From the NCBI GenBank assembly GCA_927362715.1, contig CAKMIX010000003.1, forward strand, positions 85,696 through 149,695: a stretch of 64,000 nucleotides of DNA, written 5' to 3'. This stretch comes from an uncultured Clostridia bacterium. Lineage in GTDB: Bacteria; Bacillota; Clostridia; Oscillospirales; Acutalibacteraceae. Positions 42,250 to 51,204 of the stretch are shown here, piece after piece (position 1 is the first letter of the stretch; each line of letters starts with the position of its first letter). A program made the translations under genes and the position numbers. The notes beneath the pieces were generated by a model, which did not search any database, was not told the origin of the DNA, and saw nothing but the letters and a program-made list of their open reading frames with translations.

Positions 42250-43161
42250 ATGGAAAATACAAATCGGAATATTGCCTTGCTGATTGACTCAGACAATATT
42301 TCTCCCCGGTATATCGAAACGGTGTTCGATGAGCTGAAATCCATCGGGACGGTCACGGTCAAACGCATTTACGGCGATTGGACGCGCGATGATGTGAAAT
42401 GCTGGAAGAGCGTTCTGCCGGAATATGCCATCCAGCCCATGCAGCAGTTTGCCAATACCGTGGGCAAAAATTCCACGGATTCCGCCATGATCATCGATGC
42501 GATGGACATCCTCTACCGCGATACGGTGGATGTGTTCTGCCTTGCCTCGAGCGACAGCGATTTTACCCGCCTTGCAGTGCGCCTGCGCGAAAGCGGCAAG
42601 CAGGTCGTCGGCATGGGCGAGAGCAAAACGCCGAAGGCGTTTGTCAACGCCTGCGATTCATTTCGGTATTTGGATGTTTTAAGCGGCAAAACGGATGACG
42701 AGCCCGCTTCCAATGAAAGCAGCATCACCCCGCGCATGGAGATCGAGCAGGAGATCCTTTCCATGCTCTCCCGCGGGGAGGCGGGTGCGCGCGTGCTCAT
42801 CAGTGTTGTCAAGGAATATTTGCAGCGCAAGTTCCCTGATTTTGACGAGCGCAACTACGGATTTTCCAAGTTTTCGAGCTTTTTGAAATCGTTCAGCAGC
42901 TTCCGCGTCGTGCTTGACGGCGCGCACAACCTTTGTTTGTGTCAGGAACGCTCCGTGCGCCGTGAGGAGATCGAGGCTTATGTGAAAACCCTCTTACAGA
43001 AAAGCCGCGCAAAGCGCATGAACATCGGCGAGATCAATACCCGCCTGACCGAACGGTTCAAGGACTTTTCCGTCAAAGCATACGGCTATCGGCAGATCAA
43101 GCTGTTCCTGTCGGACATCGACGGCGTAGAGATCGAGGACTGCGATCTGGTGCTCAAATAA
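42250..43161 (+). CDS. NYN-domain ribonuclease-like protein with two OST-HTH/LOTUS domains
   Basis: A 303-residue protein. Residues 5-150 are a NYN (PIN-like, LabA/DUF88) nuclease domain with acidic residues in ALLIDSDNISPRY, STDSAMIIDAMD and LASSDSDFTRLA. Two winged-helix OST-HTH/LOTUS modules follow, about residues 170-235 (ISVVKEYLQRKFPDFDERNYGF) and 245-300 (IGEINTRLTERFKDFSVKAYGY), which bind RNA in eukaryotic relatives. ATG 42250 has AAAGGAAG upstream. It is monocistronic, with its own terminator. Confidence 0.85.
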   Translation: MENTNRNIALLIDSDNISPRYIETVFDELKSIGTVTVKRIYGDWTRDDVKCWKSVLPEYAIQPMQQFANTVGKNSTDSAMIIDAMDILYRDTVDVFCLASSDSDFTRLAVRLRESGKQVVGMGESKTPKAFVNACDSFRYLDVLSGKTDDEPASNESSITPRMEIEQEILSMLSRGEAGARVLISVVKEYLQRKFPDFDERNYGFSKFSSFLKSFSSFRVVLDGAHNLCLCQERSVRREEIEAYVKTLLQKSRAKRMNIGEINTRLTERFKDFSVKAYGYRQIKLFLSDIDGVEIEDCDLVLK

Positions 43162-43176
43162 CAGATCTCCATATGG

Positions 43177-43219
43177 AAAAGCAGCATCTCCGTTTTTGGG
43201 AGACGCTGCTTTTCTTTTT
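43177..43219. terminator. Terminator between NYN and MATE genes
   Basis: A stem of about 14 bp (43177-43191 with 43199-43213, one mismatch) and a T-rich tail TTTTCTTTTT; the A-run on the left serves the minus strand too. Confidence 0.8.
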
Positions 43220-43236
43220 ATAGAAAGCGCAGTTCG

Positions 43237-44598
43237 TCAAACACTTTCCCGCGCAGGTGTTTGACGGAATAGCCGCACGAACGAGCGGCGTTTGATGAAA
43301 TAGATGATCAGCAGCGGCACATCGGCGAGCATCCACGCCATAGGGCCTGCCAGACAAACGGCAGGGAATCCAAATCGGCCTGCGAGCACAAACGCGACCA
43401 ATACGCGGCCGACCAGCTCCGCAGTTCCTGCAAGCACGGAGGTGTAGCCGTAGCCGAGCCCTTGTAAAAAGTTGCGGAACACAAACAGCACTGCCAACGC
43501 CCAGTAAAAACAGGCGAGCGTGCGCAGATAGGTTTCGGCAAACGGCAGGATCTGCGCAGCGGAATCGGTGATAAATACGGCGCACACACTGCGTCCGCAG
43601 AACCATAAAAACAGTGATGCGGCTGCGGAAAGGGCAAGATCCAGCAGGAAAATACGCCGCACGGAATAGAGAATCCTGCCGTACTGCTTTGCACCGCGGT
43701 TCTGTGCGGTGAATGTTGAAAGCGCAACGCCGAGTGCGGACATGGTCACATTGACAATGTTTTCCGCACGGCTGCCGGCCGTGACGGCGGCAACGGCGTA
43801 TTCGCCGAAGCGGTTGACTGCGCTTTGCAGGATCATGGACCCTACCGCCGTAACGGAGAGCTGCAGCGCCATGGGAAGCCCCATGGAAAGCAGTGCGCGG
43901 CAGACCGTGCGGTCAGGGATCAGGTCGGATTTTTGTATGTGCAGTTCCGGGTGTGCGCGCCAAATCAGAACCGCGCACAGCAGCACCGAGACGCCGTTGC
44001 CGATCGCGCTTGCCACGGCGACGCCGGCAATGGTCCAGTGCAGCACAAGCACAAAAAACAGATCGAGCGCCACGTTGACAAGAGAAGATAAGATCAAAAA
44101 CAGAAGCGGCGAACGGCTGTCGCCGAGCGCGCGCAGCATGGCAGACATCATGTTGTACAGCATCATAAATACGATGCTGCAATACAGGATGACCGCATAG
44201 GTGTTCGCGTCCTCCAAAATGCTTTCCGGCGTATCAATGAGCCGCAGCAGCGGGCGCGAGAGGCTTAAAGCGACAGCGGTGAGTACGGCCGAAAGCGTCA
44301 GCGACAGAAACAAAGCGTTGCCGAAACACCTTTTGACGCGGGGAATATCTCCTGCACCGTAGCTTTCCGCCACGGGGATGGCAAAACCGCTTGTCAGTCC
44401 GAACGCAAAGCCGACGAGCAGAGAGTTGACCGGTCCCACCGCGCCCACGGCGGCAAGCGCCGAGGAGCTGACGAAGCGCCCGACCACGATGGAGTCTGCG
44501 ATATTGTAAAACAGTTGAAAAACATTGCCGAGCATCAACGGAAGGGAAAAGCGGAGTACCGCCTTTACGGGGCTGCCCTTAAGCATATCGACGCGCAT
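43237..44598 (-). CDS. MATE-family efflux transporter
   Basis: A 453-residue twelve-helix protein in two homologous halves. The N-terminal MATE signature is visible (PLMLGNVFQLFYNIADSIVVGRFV, then ALAAVGAVGP) and the second half repeats it (LSVTAVGSMILQSAVNRFGEYAVAA). It should expel cationic drugs or metabolites using a Na+ or H+ gradient. The start is ATG 44598; ATG 44586 is also possible. Confidence 0.92.
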   Translation of the reverse strand: MRVDMLKGSPVKAVLRFSLPLMLGNVFQLFYNIADSIVVGRFVSSSALAAVGAVGPVNSLLVGFAFGLTSGFAIPVAESYGAGDIPRVKRCFGNALFLSLTLSAVLTAVALSLSRPLLRLIDTPESILEDANTYAVILYCSIVFMMLYNMMSAMLRALGDSRSPLLFLILSSLVNVALDLFFVLVLHWTIAGVAVASAIGNGVSVLLCAVLIWRAHPELHIQKSDLIPDRTVCRALLSMGLPMALQLSVTAVGSMILQSAVNRFGEYAVAAVTAGSRAENIVNVTMSALGVALSTFTAQNRGAKQYGRILYSVRRIFLLDLALSAAASLFLWFCGRSVCAVFITDSAAQILPFAETYLRTLACFYWALAVLFVFRNFLQGLGYGYTSVLAGTAELVGRVLVAFVLAGRFGFPAVCLAGPMAWMLADVPLLIIYFIKRRSFVRLFRQTPARESV

Positions 44599-44717
44599 GC
44601 TGCACGCCCCCTTTTGCCGTGTTTTCCCAGAATCTTAGCACCGCACTTTTACAAAGTCAAGGCTTTTTCGACAGAAAAGAGTATACGGCTGAATTTTGTA
44701 AAACGCACTTAAAATGC

Positions 44718-44746
44718 TTGTAACATTTTTTGAAATTTGGTATAAT
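44718..44746 (+). promoter_or_regulatory. Promoter of the ATP-grasp cassette
   Basis: TTGTAA at 44718-44723, 17-base spacer, TATAAT at 44741-44746, 30 bases before the first start codon. Confidence 0.85.
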
Positions 44747-44775
44747 TATATAAATTCTTTCCGGGGAGGCGCAAT

Positions 44776-46089
44776 ATGTACAGGCTGATTGACCATAAGG
44801 AAGAGATCAACCGTCTGCTGTCGCGCTACGGCGTGAAGTTCGGCATCTACAAAAACAATGAATTTCACGAGCGGCTGTTCCCGTTTGACCCCATCCCGCG
44901 CATTTTGACTAAAAATGAGTTCGCCTTTCTTGAAAAGGGACTTCGCCAGCGCGTCCATACGCTCAACCTGTTTCTAAACGACATTTACGGCAAAAAGCAG
45001 ATCTTGAAAGACGGCGTGCTGCCCGAGGATTTCGTATATCTTTCCAAGGGCTTTCTGCCGCCGTGCGAAAACATCGCCCCGCCTGAAAGGGTCTACAACC
45101 ATATTTCGGGCATCGATCTTGTGCAGGGGAAGGATATGGCTTGGTATGTGCTCGAGGACAATTTGCGCATCCCCTCGGGTGCGTCGTACCCAATGATCGC
45201 GCGCGACCTGTGCCGCCGCGCCGCGCCCGATACATTTGAAACGAACGCCGTGACCGACAACCGTGATTACGGCAAGCTCTTAAAGCGTGTGCTTGACGAT
45301 GTGAACGTCGGCGGCATTGACGTGATCTTAACGCCCGGACGCTACAACTCTGCCTTTTTCGAGCACTCCTATCTTGCCGAGCAGACAGGCGCGGTGTTTG
45401 CCATGCCGCAGGATCTGTTCGTGGAGGGCAATGTGCTGTATTACAGCGAATACTCCGGCGAGCGGCGCCGGGTGGGCACGGTCTACCGCCGTATTTCCGA
45501 CGAGTACATCGACCCCATGACCTTTTTGCCCGATTCACTTTTGGGCGTGCCGCATCTTCTGGACGCTTACCGTGCGGGCAATGTCGCGGTTGTCAACGCG
45601 CCGGGCAACGGTGTGGCGGATGACAAGGGGATCTATTACTTTGTTCCCGAGATGATCCGCTACTACCTCGGCGAAGAACCGATCTTACAAAACGCGCCGA
45701 CATATCTTCCGTATTATGAGACGGACCGCGCCTATGTGCTCGAGCACCTCGAGCGCTTAGTTGTCAAGGATGTATCCGAAGCAGGCGGCTACGGCGTGGT
45801 GTTCGGAAGTGACCTGACCAAAGACGAACGGCAAAAGCTTGCCGAAGCGATCCGTGAAAATCCGCGCCGCTTTATCGCACAGGAGGTCGTGGATTTCCGT
45901 GAACTGACCGTTGCCGAAGGGGGCTCTGTGACGACCCGCAAGGCGGACCTGCGCGCATTCGTTTTGTATGGGAAAGAGATCACGGTCTGGAAAAGCGGCC
46001 TGACACGTTATGCGCGTGAGGCGGGCTCGTATGTAGTCAATTCTTCGCAGGGAGGAGGTTTTAAGGATACATGGGTATTATCTCGATAA
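44776..46089 (+). CDS. Circularly permuted ATP-grasp protein
   Basis: A 437-residue DUF404/DUF407-type protein. Characteristic stretches include PFDPIPRILTKNEF, DMAWYVLEDNLRIPSGASYP and VKDVSEAGGYGVVFG; SVTTRKADLRAFVLYG lies near the C terminus. These enzymes are predicted to join amines to carboxylates with ATP. GGGGAGG precedes ATG. It is the first gene of the known ATP-grasp/alpha-E/transglutaminase set, overlapping the next by 19 bases. The in vivo product is unknown. Confidence 0.88.
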   Translation: MYRLIDHKEEINRLLSRYGVKFGIYKNNEFHERLFPFDPIPRILTKNEFAFLEKGLRQRVHTLNLFLNDIYGKKQILKDGVLPEDFVYLSKGFLPPCENIAPPERVYNHISGIDLVQGKDMAWYVLEDNLRIPSGASYPMIARDLCRRAAPDTFETNAVTDNRDYGKLLKRVLDDVNVGGIDVILTPGRYNSAFFEHSYLAEQTGAVFAMPQDLFVEGNVLYYSEYSGERRRVGTVYRRISDEYIDPMTFLPDSLLGVPHLLDAYRAGNVAVVNAPGNGVADDKGIYYFVPEMIRYYLGEEPILQNAPTYLPYYETDRAYVLEHLERLVVKDVSEAGGYGVVFGSDLTKDERQKLAEAIRENPRRFIAQEVVDFRELTVAEGGSVTTRKADLRAFVLYGKEITVWKSGLTRYAREAGSYVVNSSQGGGFKDTWVLSR

Positions 46090-46769
46090 AATCCACCGAC
46101 AATCTGTTCTGGCTTGGGCGGTATGTGGAGCGCGTGTTTACCACGCTTAAAATGTTTTCCGAATGCTACGACGTGCTCATCGATGTGGATGAAAACGCCT
46201 ATGTCGCTTTCCTGCAAAAACTCGGCATTCCCAACACCTATGCCTACAAAGCCGATTTCATCACGAATTTCCTGTTTGATGAGAACAACCCCAATTCGGT
46301 TTTGAGCACGTTGCTTTGCGCTTACGACAATGCCGTGATGATGCGCAATGAGATCAGCAGCGAAACGATGTCTTACATCCAGCTTGCGGTCAACGCCATG
46401 CAGCGCGGCAAGGAAAGTTCCGCGCCCATGCTCAAGCTTCAGGAGGTCTTTGACTGCATTTTTGCCTTTTGGGGGTCTGCAGATGACTACGTCGAGTCCG
46501 AAACGACCCGCAACATCCTGAAATTCGGCAGAAGCGTGGAACGCCTCGATCTGTATACGCGCTTTTCGCAGCCCGCAGCGCTCATCCGCAAGGAATTCAG
46601 TATTCTTTTGAACCGCCTTTATAAGGTTGGTGTGGACTGCAACCTTTCCGCCGTTGATACGCTGATGAAGATCATCCTCGAAAAGGATGACCTTGAAGCA
46701 GACAAAGCGATCATTCAAACCGAGCTCTCGCGGCTGTTCGTCACAACGCCGCCCGATTACTACGCATAG
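46071..46769 (+). CDS. Alpha-E domain protein
   Basis: A 232-residue all-helical protein with the family's N terminus (KSTDNLFWLGRYVERV) and scattered RxxE-type charges. It is always found with the circularly permuted ATP-grasp and is thought to be its partner. GGGAGGAGG lies inside the previous gene ahead of ATG 46071. Confidence 0.88.
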   Translation: MGIISIKSTDNLFWLGRYVERVFTTLKMFSECYDVLIDVDENAYVAFLQKLGIPNTYAYKADFITNFLFDENNPNSVLSTLLCAYDNAVMMRNEISSETMSYIQLAVNAMQRGKESSAPMLKLQEVFDCIFAFWGSADDYVESETTRNILKFGRSVERLDLYTRFSQPAALIRKEFSILLNRLYKVGVDCNLSAVDTLMKIILEKDDLEADKAIIQTELSRLFVTTPPDYYA

Positions 46770-46780
46770 GAGAGAGGCTT

Positions 46781-47560
46781 ATGCAGCGCGTGGAGTTTTC
46801 CTATTCCATGAAAATCGAATTTTCCGCGCCCGTGGTGCGGCACTGCTTTTCACTGCGGTGCCTGCCTTTTAACAACGAATGGCAGCGCATCCGGGAGCTG
46901 TTCATCGACGTTTCGCCGCACAATGTATTGACGGAGACCGCCGACGGCTTCGGCAACCGCATTCTTACAGACCGCATCACCGAGCCGCACACGCTGTTTT
47001 CCGTGTATGTCAACGGGATCGCGGAGATCGATCTGACCGCAGCGGAAGCGGAGCCGTTAAACGGGATCTACAAATATCCGTCGCAGCACACCGCGTGCGG
47101 TCCGCTTCTGACGGCGCTCGCCGAAGCGCAGCGCGCCGCCTGTGCCAATAGATCTCCGACCGAGAAAGCAAAGCTGCTTATGGAGGCGCTGCGCGCACGG
47201 TTTTCGTATCAAAGCGGCGTGACGCGTGTTGAGACCACCGCCGAACAAGCGCTCGAACTCGGATGCGGTGTTTGCCAGGATTACGCGCATATCCTCATCG
47301 CGCTTTGCCGCGCGCTCGGTGTGCCGGCGCGCTATGTGGCAGGCATACAGGAGGGGACGGGTGAGACGCATGCGTGGGTCGAGATCTATGACAACGGGTA
47401 CTGGGTCGGCATAGACCCAACCAATCACAAAATGGTGGATGAGCATTACCTGAAACTCAGCCACGGGCGCGATTTTGCCGACTGCGGTATCAACCGCGGG
47501 CTGTTTATCGGCGGCTGTACGCAAAAGCAGACGGTGGAAGCCTCGGTGCGCGTGCTGTGA
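46781..47560 (+). CDS. Transglutaminase-like cysteine protease of the ATP-grasp cassette
   Basis: A 259-residue protein with a bacterial-transglutaminase N-terminal beta domain and a papain-like core: Cys in LGCGVCQDYAHI, His in GETHAWVEIY and Asp in WVGIDPTNH. It is predicted to cut or re-form the bonds made by the ATP-grasp enzyme. AGGAGAGAGG precedes ATG 46781, 11 bases after the alpha-E stop. Confidence 0.88.
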   Translation: MQRVEFSYSMKIEFSAPVVRHCFSLRCLPFNNEWQRIRELFIDVSPHNVLTETADGFGNRILTDRITEPHTLFSVYVNGIAEIDLTAAEAEPLNGIYKYPSQHTACGPLLTALAEAQRAACANRSPTEKAKLLMEALRARFSYQSGVTRVETTAEQALELGCGVCQDYAHILIALCRALGVPARYVAGIQEGTGETHAWVEIYDNGYWVGIDPTNHKMVDEHYLKLSHGRDFADCGINRGLFIGGCTQKQTVEASVRVL

Positions 47561-47585
47561 ACCGACACCAAGTAAAATGGCTGGC

Positions 47586-47619
47586 AAGACGCCCCGCAGC
47601 ATATGCTGCGGGGCGTCTT
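47586..47619. terminator. Bidirectional terminator after the ATP-grasp cassette
   Basis: A perfect stem of up to 17 bp (47586-47602 with 47603-47619) around ATAT, shared with the convergent ABC permease. Confidence 0.9.
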
Positions 47620-47638
47620 TGTATCGTTTATACCGTGC

Positions 47639-50152
47639 TCAGAACACGTTCGGTTGGTTTTTCGCAATGCCGGCTTTCACGCTTTCGGGCATATCCTCCG
47701 CGTGGACATACATTTTGGAGTAGGTGCCGTCTGCATAGCTGAGAATGACCACATAATCCGTGGGCTTCAGCGTCGCGCGCAGGGTCGCTTTTGAAACGAT
47801 GGACTGCATCGTTGCCGCATCCGTGGCCTTATAGATCACAGGCGCTTCGCTTGCGTCCATATATTCCCATTCACCGGTGAACTCCGCAAAGTGATCTTCG
47901 GTGCTGCTCATCCCTGTAAAGGAACAGGCAAAGTCCTCCTGATAAGAGGTGACATAGTCATCCAGATACGAATCCAGAAACTGCTCCGAGACCTGTGTGC
48001 CGTATACGGCGGTCAGTTCCTTATCGGCTGTCAGCGCGCTGCCGTAGCCTGCGTCGCGCAGCACCTGTAAGGTGTTTGCCATGTCCTCGGTGATAAAGAA
48101 TTCGGGCAGCGCCGCACTCGGCGTTTTGCCGAAGAATTCATTTTCCGATACGGTAACGGTTTGGGCGTACATTTCGCCGGGGGAAGCGTAAGTGACTGCC
48201 ATGGCGCTGTTCGGTTCTTCGTCAAGCCCTTCTTCCGGCAGAAGATCGAAGCTCAAAAGCCCCAGTGTCTTGCCGTTATAATGGTTCTCGGGAGCCTGCG
48301 CCGAAAGATCGCGGTAGAGCGCGTCTATGAGCGCCGCACGCTGTTCGGTCGTGAGCGACAGCTTTGTTTCCGTGCTCAACGTGCCGTTGTAAAGGCGAAT
48401 GTCATCGCTTTCCCGTACCGCACGGATATAGCGGTAGCTTTCAAAGGCTTCCATTTCGCTGTCCGAGACGATGCTGCCGTTTACGGCGTTGCCCTTTGGA
48501 ACGGGCACCTTTTCATAGCTGTCCTTGAAGATGCGATCCAGTACGGACTGCCGATAATCGGTCTCATCCGCTTTGGTCAATTCGTTGAGGAGTTCGTCAG
48601 ACACGCCATAGTAGTTGCGAAGCACCTCGCTGCCGTCTTTCAGTACATACACGATTTTGATCGACACGGGACGGATGCCGTTATAGTCGTTGTCCGGCAC
48701 GGTCGGCTGTGTTCTGCCTGCCGCGACGAGCTTTTCGTGGATGCCGCGGACAAAGTCGATGTCCTTTGCCGTCTCATATTTGCCGACGGGCAGGGTGTTC
48801 GGGGAATCGAAGCCGCTGAACGAGAACGAAAATTCATCCGCCTTGGACGTATCGGAATAATCGGTCTGTACGGCTGTGATTTTCGCGTAACTGACTTCGT
48901 CGGTCGCCGGGATCTTGTTGGCAGCACCGAAATAGCCCGTCGCGAAGAACGCGAAGATCAGTGCGGTTATGCACAGCTGGATGGGCAGCGCCACGAGCGA
49001 TTTCGCAAACAGCCGCAGGTTGCGCAAAAGCATAAGGTATAAAAGCGCAAACAGTACCGCGAATACGACCGCTCCTACGATCAGGGCAAGCGCCATGCCG
49101 TTGTTTTCCAAAGCGGAATACGCGGTCACAAAGCCGAAGAAGGCAACAAGGAACGTACCGATGAAATTAAGCGCCTTGTTTTTGCCGATGAAGCCGCCGA
49201 TCTCCGCCTTGCGGCGCTTGTAGGCGAACATCCCGCCGACGAACAGCACCGCTGTCGCCGCAAGCCACAGGCAGACGGGCAGGAAATTCGGCGCGACCCA
49301 ATCCATCAGCTCGCCGTTATTCACATTCATGACCTGTCCTTTTTGATTGGCGCAGGTGTAAGTGTAAATGCCGTCCGAGAAAAAGCGCAGCGGATTGACT
49401 ATGCCGAAAGAACGCGCAAGGCTCTGGGTCGTGTCCAGCCCGTTATAACTGTAAAGGCTGTCAAAATTGCTGCCCAGCGGCGTGCCGAGCACCAGCGTTT
49501 TGATGAGTTTTTCTAAAGAGCTGAACAGGATCTCAGGCGTAAGCAGCAAAATGCCGGAGAACAGCACGCCCTCAAATGCCGTGCCGACGGTGGTGAACAC
49601 CAGCGCCGTGAGGGTATAGGAAAATGCCGATACGGCGAACAGCCCCAAAAGCAGATAGAAAAACGCCGTGATCATATATTTGTTCACACCGAGCACTGCG
49701 ATGTTTGCAATGAGAGACACTGCCAGCGGCAGCGCAACGGATACGGCAATGAGCGTAAGCCCCGCGAGATATTTCGCTGAAAAGAGCTTTGTGCGCTTAA
49801 TACCGAGGCTGTAATACACGTTGACCGTTTTCTTGCCTGTAATGAAGCGGAAGGTCACGATGCCGAACAGCAGTCCGAGCCCTAAAAGCCCTACAATGAT
49901 AAAGTAACGGAAGATACCCATCATTTCCGGGGACGGTCCGAAAAGGAAGCTGTAAAGCTCCTTATAGTTGATCGTGCTGACTTCCCCGGTCTCAAAGTTC
50001 GTTGAAGTTGTATCGCGGAAAGTCATAATGGGCATTATGCAGTAAAACAGCGATAAAAACGCCGCCTGCAATACGCCGAACAGCGCGTTGTCTCGCAAGC
50101 CCGTTCGGTAGGCAAAGCCGAAGTTATTTTGAAAAGATTTGGGCGAAGTCAT
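47639..50152 (-). CDS. Large ABC transporter permease
   Basis: An 837-residue membrane protein with about ten hydrophobic helices in the first 450 residues (MMGIFRYFIIVGLLGLGLLFGIVTFRF, ISLIANIAVLG-like, LFALLYLMLL) and a large C-terminal extracytoplasmic domain of 370 residues with no motif I know. ATG 50152 is chosen because GGAGGGA is upstream. It overlaps the ATPase gene end by 29 bases and is its translocation partner. The big external domain suggests sensing or handling of a peptide or cell-wall precursor, as in antibiotic-response exporters; that is inference. Confidence 0.78.
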   Translation of the reverse strand: MTSPKSFQNNFGFAYRTGLRDNALFGVLQAAFLSLFYCIMPIMTFRDTTSTNFETGEVSTINYKELYSFLFGPSPEMMGIFRYFIIVGLLGLGLLFGIVTFRFITGKKTVNVYYSLGIKRTKLFSAKYLAGLTLIAVSVALPLAVSLIANIAVLGVNKYMITAFFYLLLGLFAVSAFSYTLTALVFTTVGTAFEGVLFSGILLLTPEILFSSLEKLIKTLVLGTPLGSNFDSLYSYNGLDTTQSLARSFGIVNPLRFFSDGIYTYTCANQKGQVMNVNNGELMDWVAPNFLPVCLWLAATAVLFVGGMFAYKRRKAEIGGFIGKNKALNFIGTFLVAFFGFVTAYSALENNGMALALIVGAVVFAVLFALLYLMLLRNLRLFAKSLVALPIQLCITALIFAFFATGYFGAANKIPATDEVSYAKITAVQTDYSDTSKADEFSFSFSGFDSPNTLPVGKYETAKDIDFVRGIHEKLVAAGRTQPTVPDNDYNGIRPVSIKIVYVLKDGSEVLRNYYGVSDELLNELTKADETDYRQSVLDRIFKDSYEKVPVPKGNAVNGSIVSDSEMEAFESYRYIRAVRESDDIRLYNGTLSTETKLSLTTEQRAALIDALYRDLSAQAPENHYNGKTLGLLSFDLLPEEGLDEEPNSAMAVTYASPGEMYAQTVTVSENEFFGKTPSAALPEFFITEDMANTLQVLRDAGYGSALTADKELTAVYGTQVSEQFLDSYLDDYVTSYQEDFACSFTGMSSTEDHFAEFTGEWEYMDASEAPVIYKATDAATMQSIVSKATLRATLKPTDYVVILSYADGTYSKMYVHAEDMPESVKAGIAKNQPNVF

Positions 50153-51032
50153 AATCCGTTCCCTCCATTTCATCCAAGAATACTTCCTCCAAGCTCAGCG
50201 GCAGCGATTCGATCATCGCAGGGGAGAGCGCGCGCAGCTTTTCCGAAACGGTTTCCTCGTCTCCTTTGACGGTAATAGTCAGGATCTTGCCGTCTGGCTT
50301 GAAGGATTTTACATCGATGCCTGCCGCGCGCAGCTGTTCCTCGGTCATGTCGTCGTTGAATACCAAACGGAATTTGGCGCGGTTTTCGCTCAAGTCCGAA
50401 ATAGAAGCGTCCAGCACCAGCTTTTTGCCGTTGATGAGCCCAAAGTGGTCGCAAAGCCCCTCCAGTTCGTGCAGATCATGGGAAGAAACGATGATTGAAG
50501 CGTTGCGCTCCTCCATATATTCGTGGATCAGATTTTTGATGAGCGCACGCTTGGCGGGGTCAAGTCCGTCAAAGGTCTCGTCAAAAAGGATGAAATCGGG
50601 CTGTGTGGCAAAGCCTAAAACGATCTCCGCCTGCCGCTGCATGCCTTTGGAAAACCCGTTGATGCGTGCTTTGGTGTCCAGCCCGAACACTTCGGCGAGC
50701 TTGTGGAACGTTTCGAAGCTGAAGTCGGGATAATACCCGTTGTAAAACTTCGCCATCTTTTCCATACTCGCATACGGGCGGAAATAGATGTCGTCGGGCA
50801 CATAGAACATGTGCTGCTTCATGCGCTCGTTGTCGAATGCATCCTCACCGTCCAAGAGCACGCGACCGCCGTCCGCCTTGTACACGCCGGTAATGGTTTT
50901 CAGAAGCGTAGTCTTGCCCGCGCCGTTGTAGCCGATCAGCCCGTAAAGCGAGCCGTCGCCGACGGTAAAGCGGATGTCGCTGATCGCAGTGAAGTCGCCG
51001 AACTTTTTGGTCACGCCTTGTACTTCGATCAT
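50124..51032 (-). CDS. ABC transporter ATP-binding protein
   Basis: A 302-residue ATPase: Walker A GYNGAGKTT, Q-loop region, a signature reading FSKGMQRQAEI in place of LSGGQ (common in the ABC-2 group), Walker B FILFDETFDGLDP and the switch His in IIVSSHDLHELE. The C-terminal 90 residues form the regulatory tail. GGAGG lies before ATG 51032. No regulator gene accompanies it. Confidence 0.92.
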   Translation of the reverse strand: MIEVQGVTKKFGDFTAISDIRFTVGDGSLYGLIGYNGAGKTTLLKTITGVYKADGGRVLLDGEDAFDNERMKQHMFYVPDDIYFRPYASMEKMAKFYNGYYPDFSFETFHKLAEVFGLDTKARINGFSKGMQRQAEIVLGFATQPDFILFDETFDGLDPAKRALIKNLIHEYMEERNASIIVSSHDLHELEGLCDHFGLINGKKLVLDASISDLSENRAKFRLVFNDDMTEEQLRAAGIDVKSFKPDGKILTITVKGDEETVSEKLRALSPAMIESLPLSLEEVFLDEMEGTDYDFAQIFSK

Positions 51033-51120
51033 AGAATAACCTCCTTTTGGCTTCGGAAAAGGAACCATATCGTTCCCTTTGCTGCTTATATGCTACCACG
51101 TGCAGGCGGGCAGGTCAACG

Positions 51121-51164
51121 AAAGACGCCGTATTGTTAGGAACCTGTAACAATACGGCGTCTTT
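51121..51164. terminator. mtaB terminator
   Basis: A perfect 18-bp stem (51121-51138 with 51147-51164) with an 8-base loop between mtaB and the ABC ATPase gene. Confidence 0.9.
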
Positions 51165-51204
51165 TCACGTTCAAAATTAACTTTTTCGTAAGAAAGCAAA
51201 AGAT

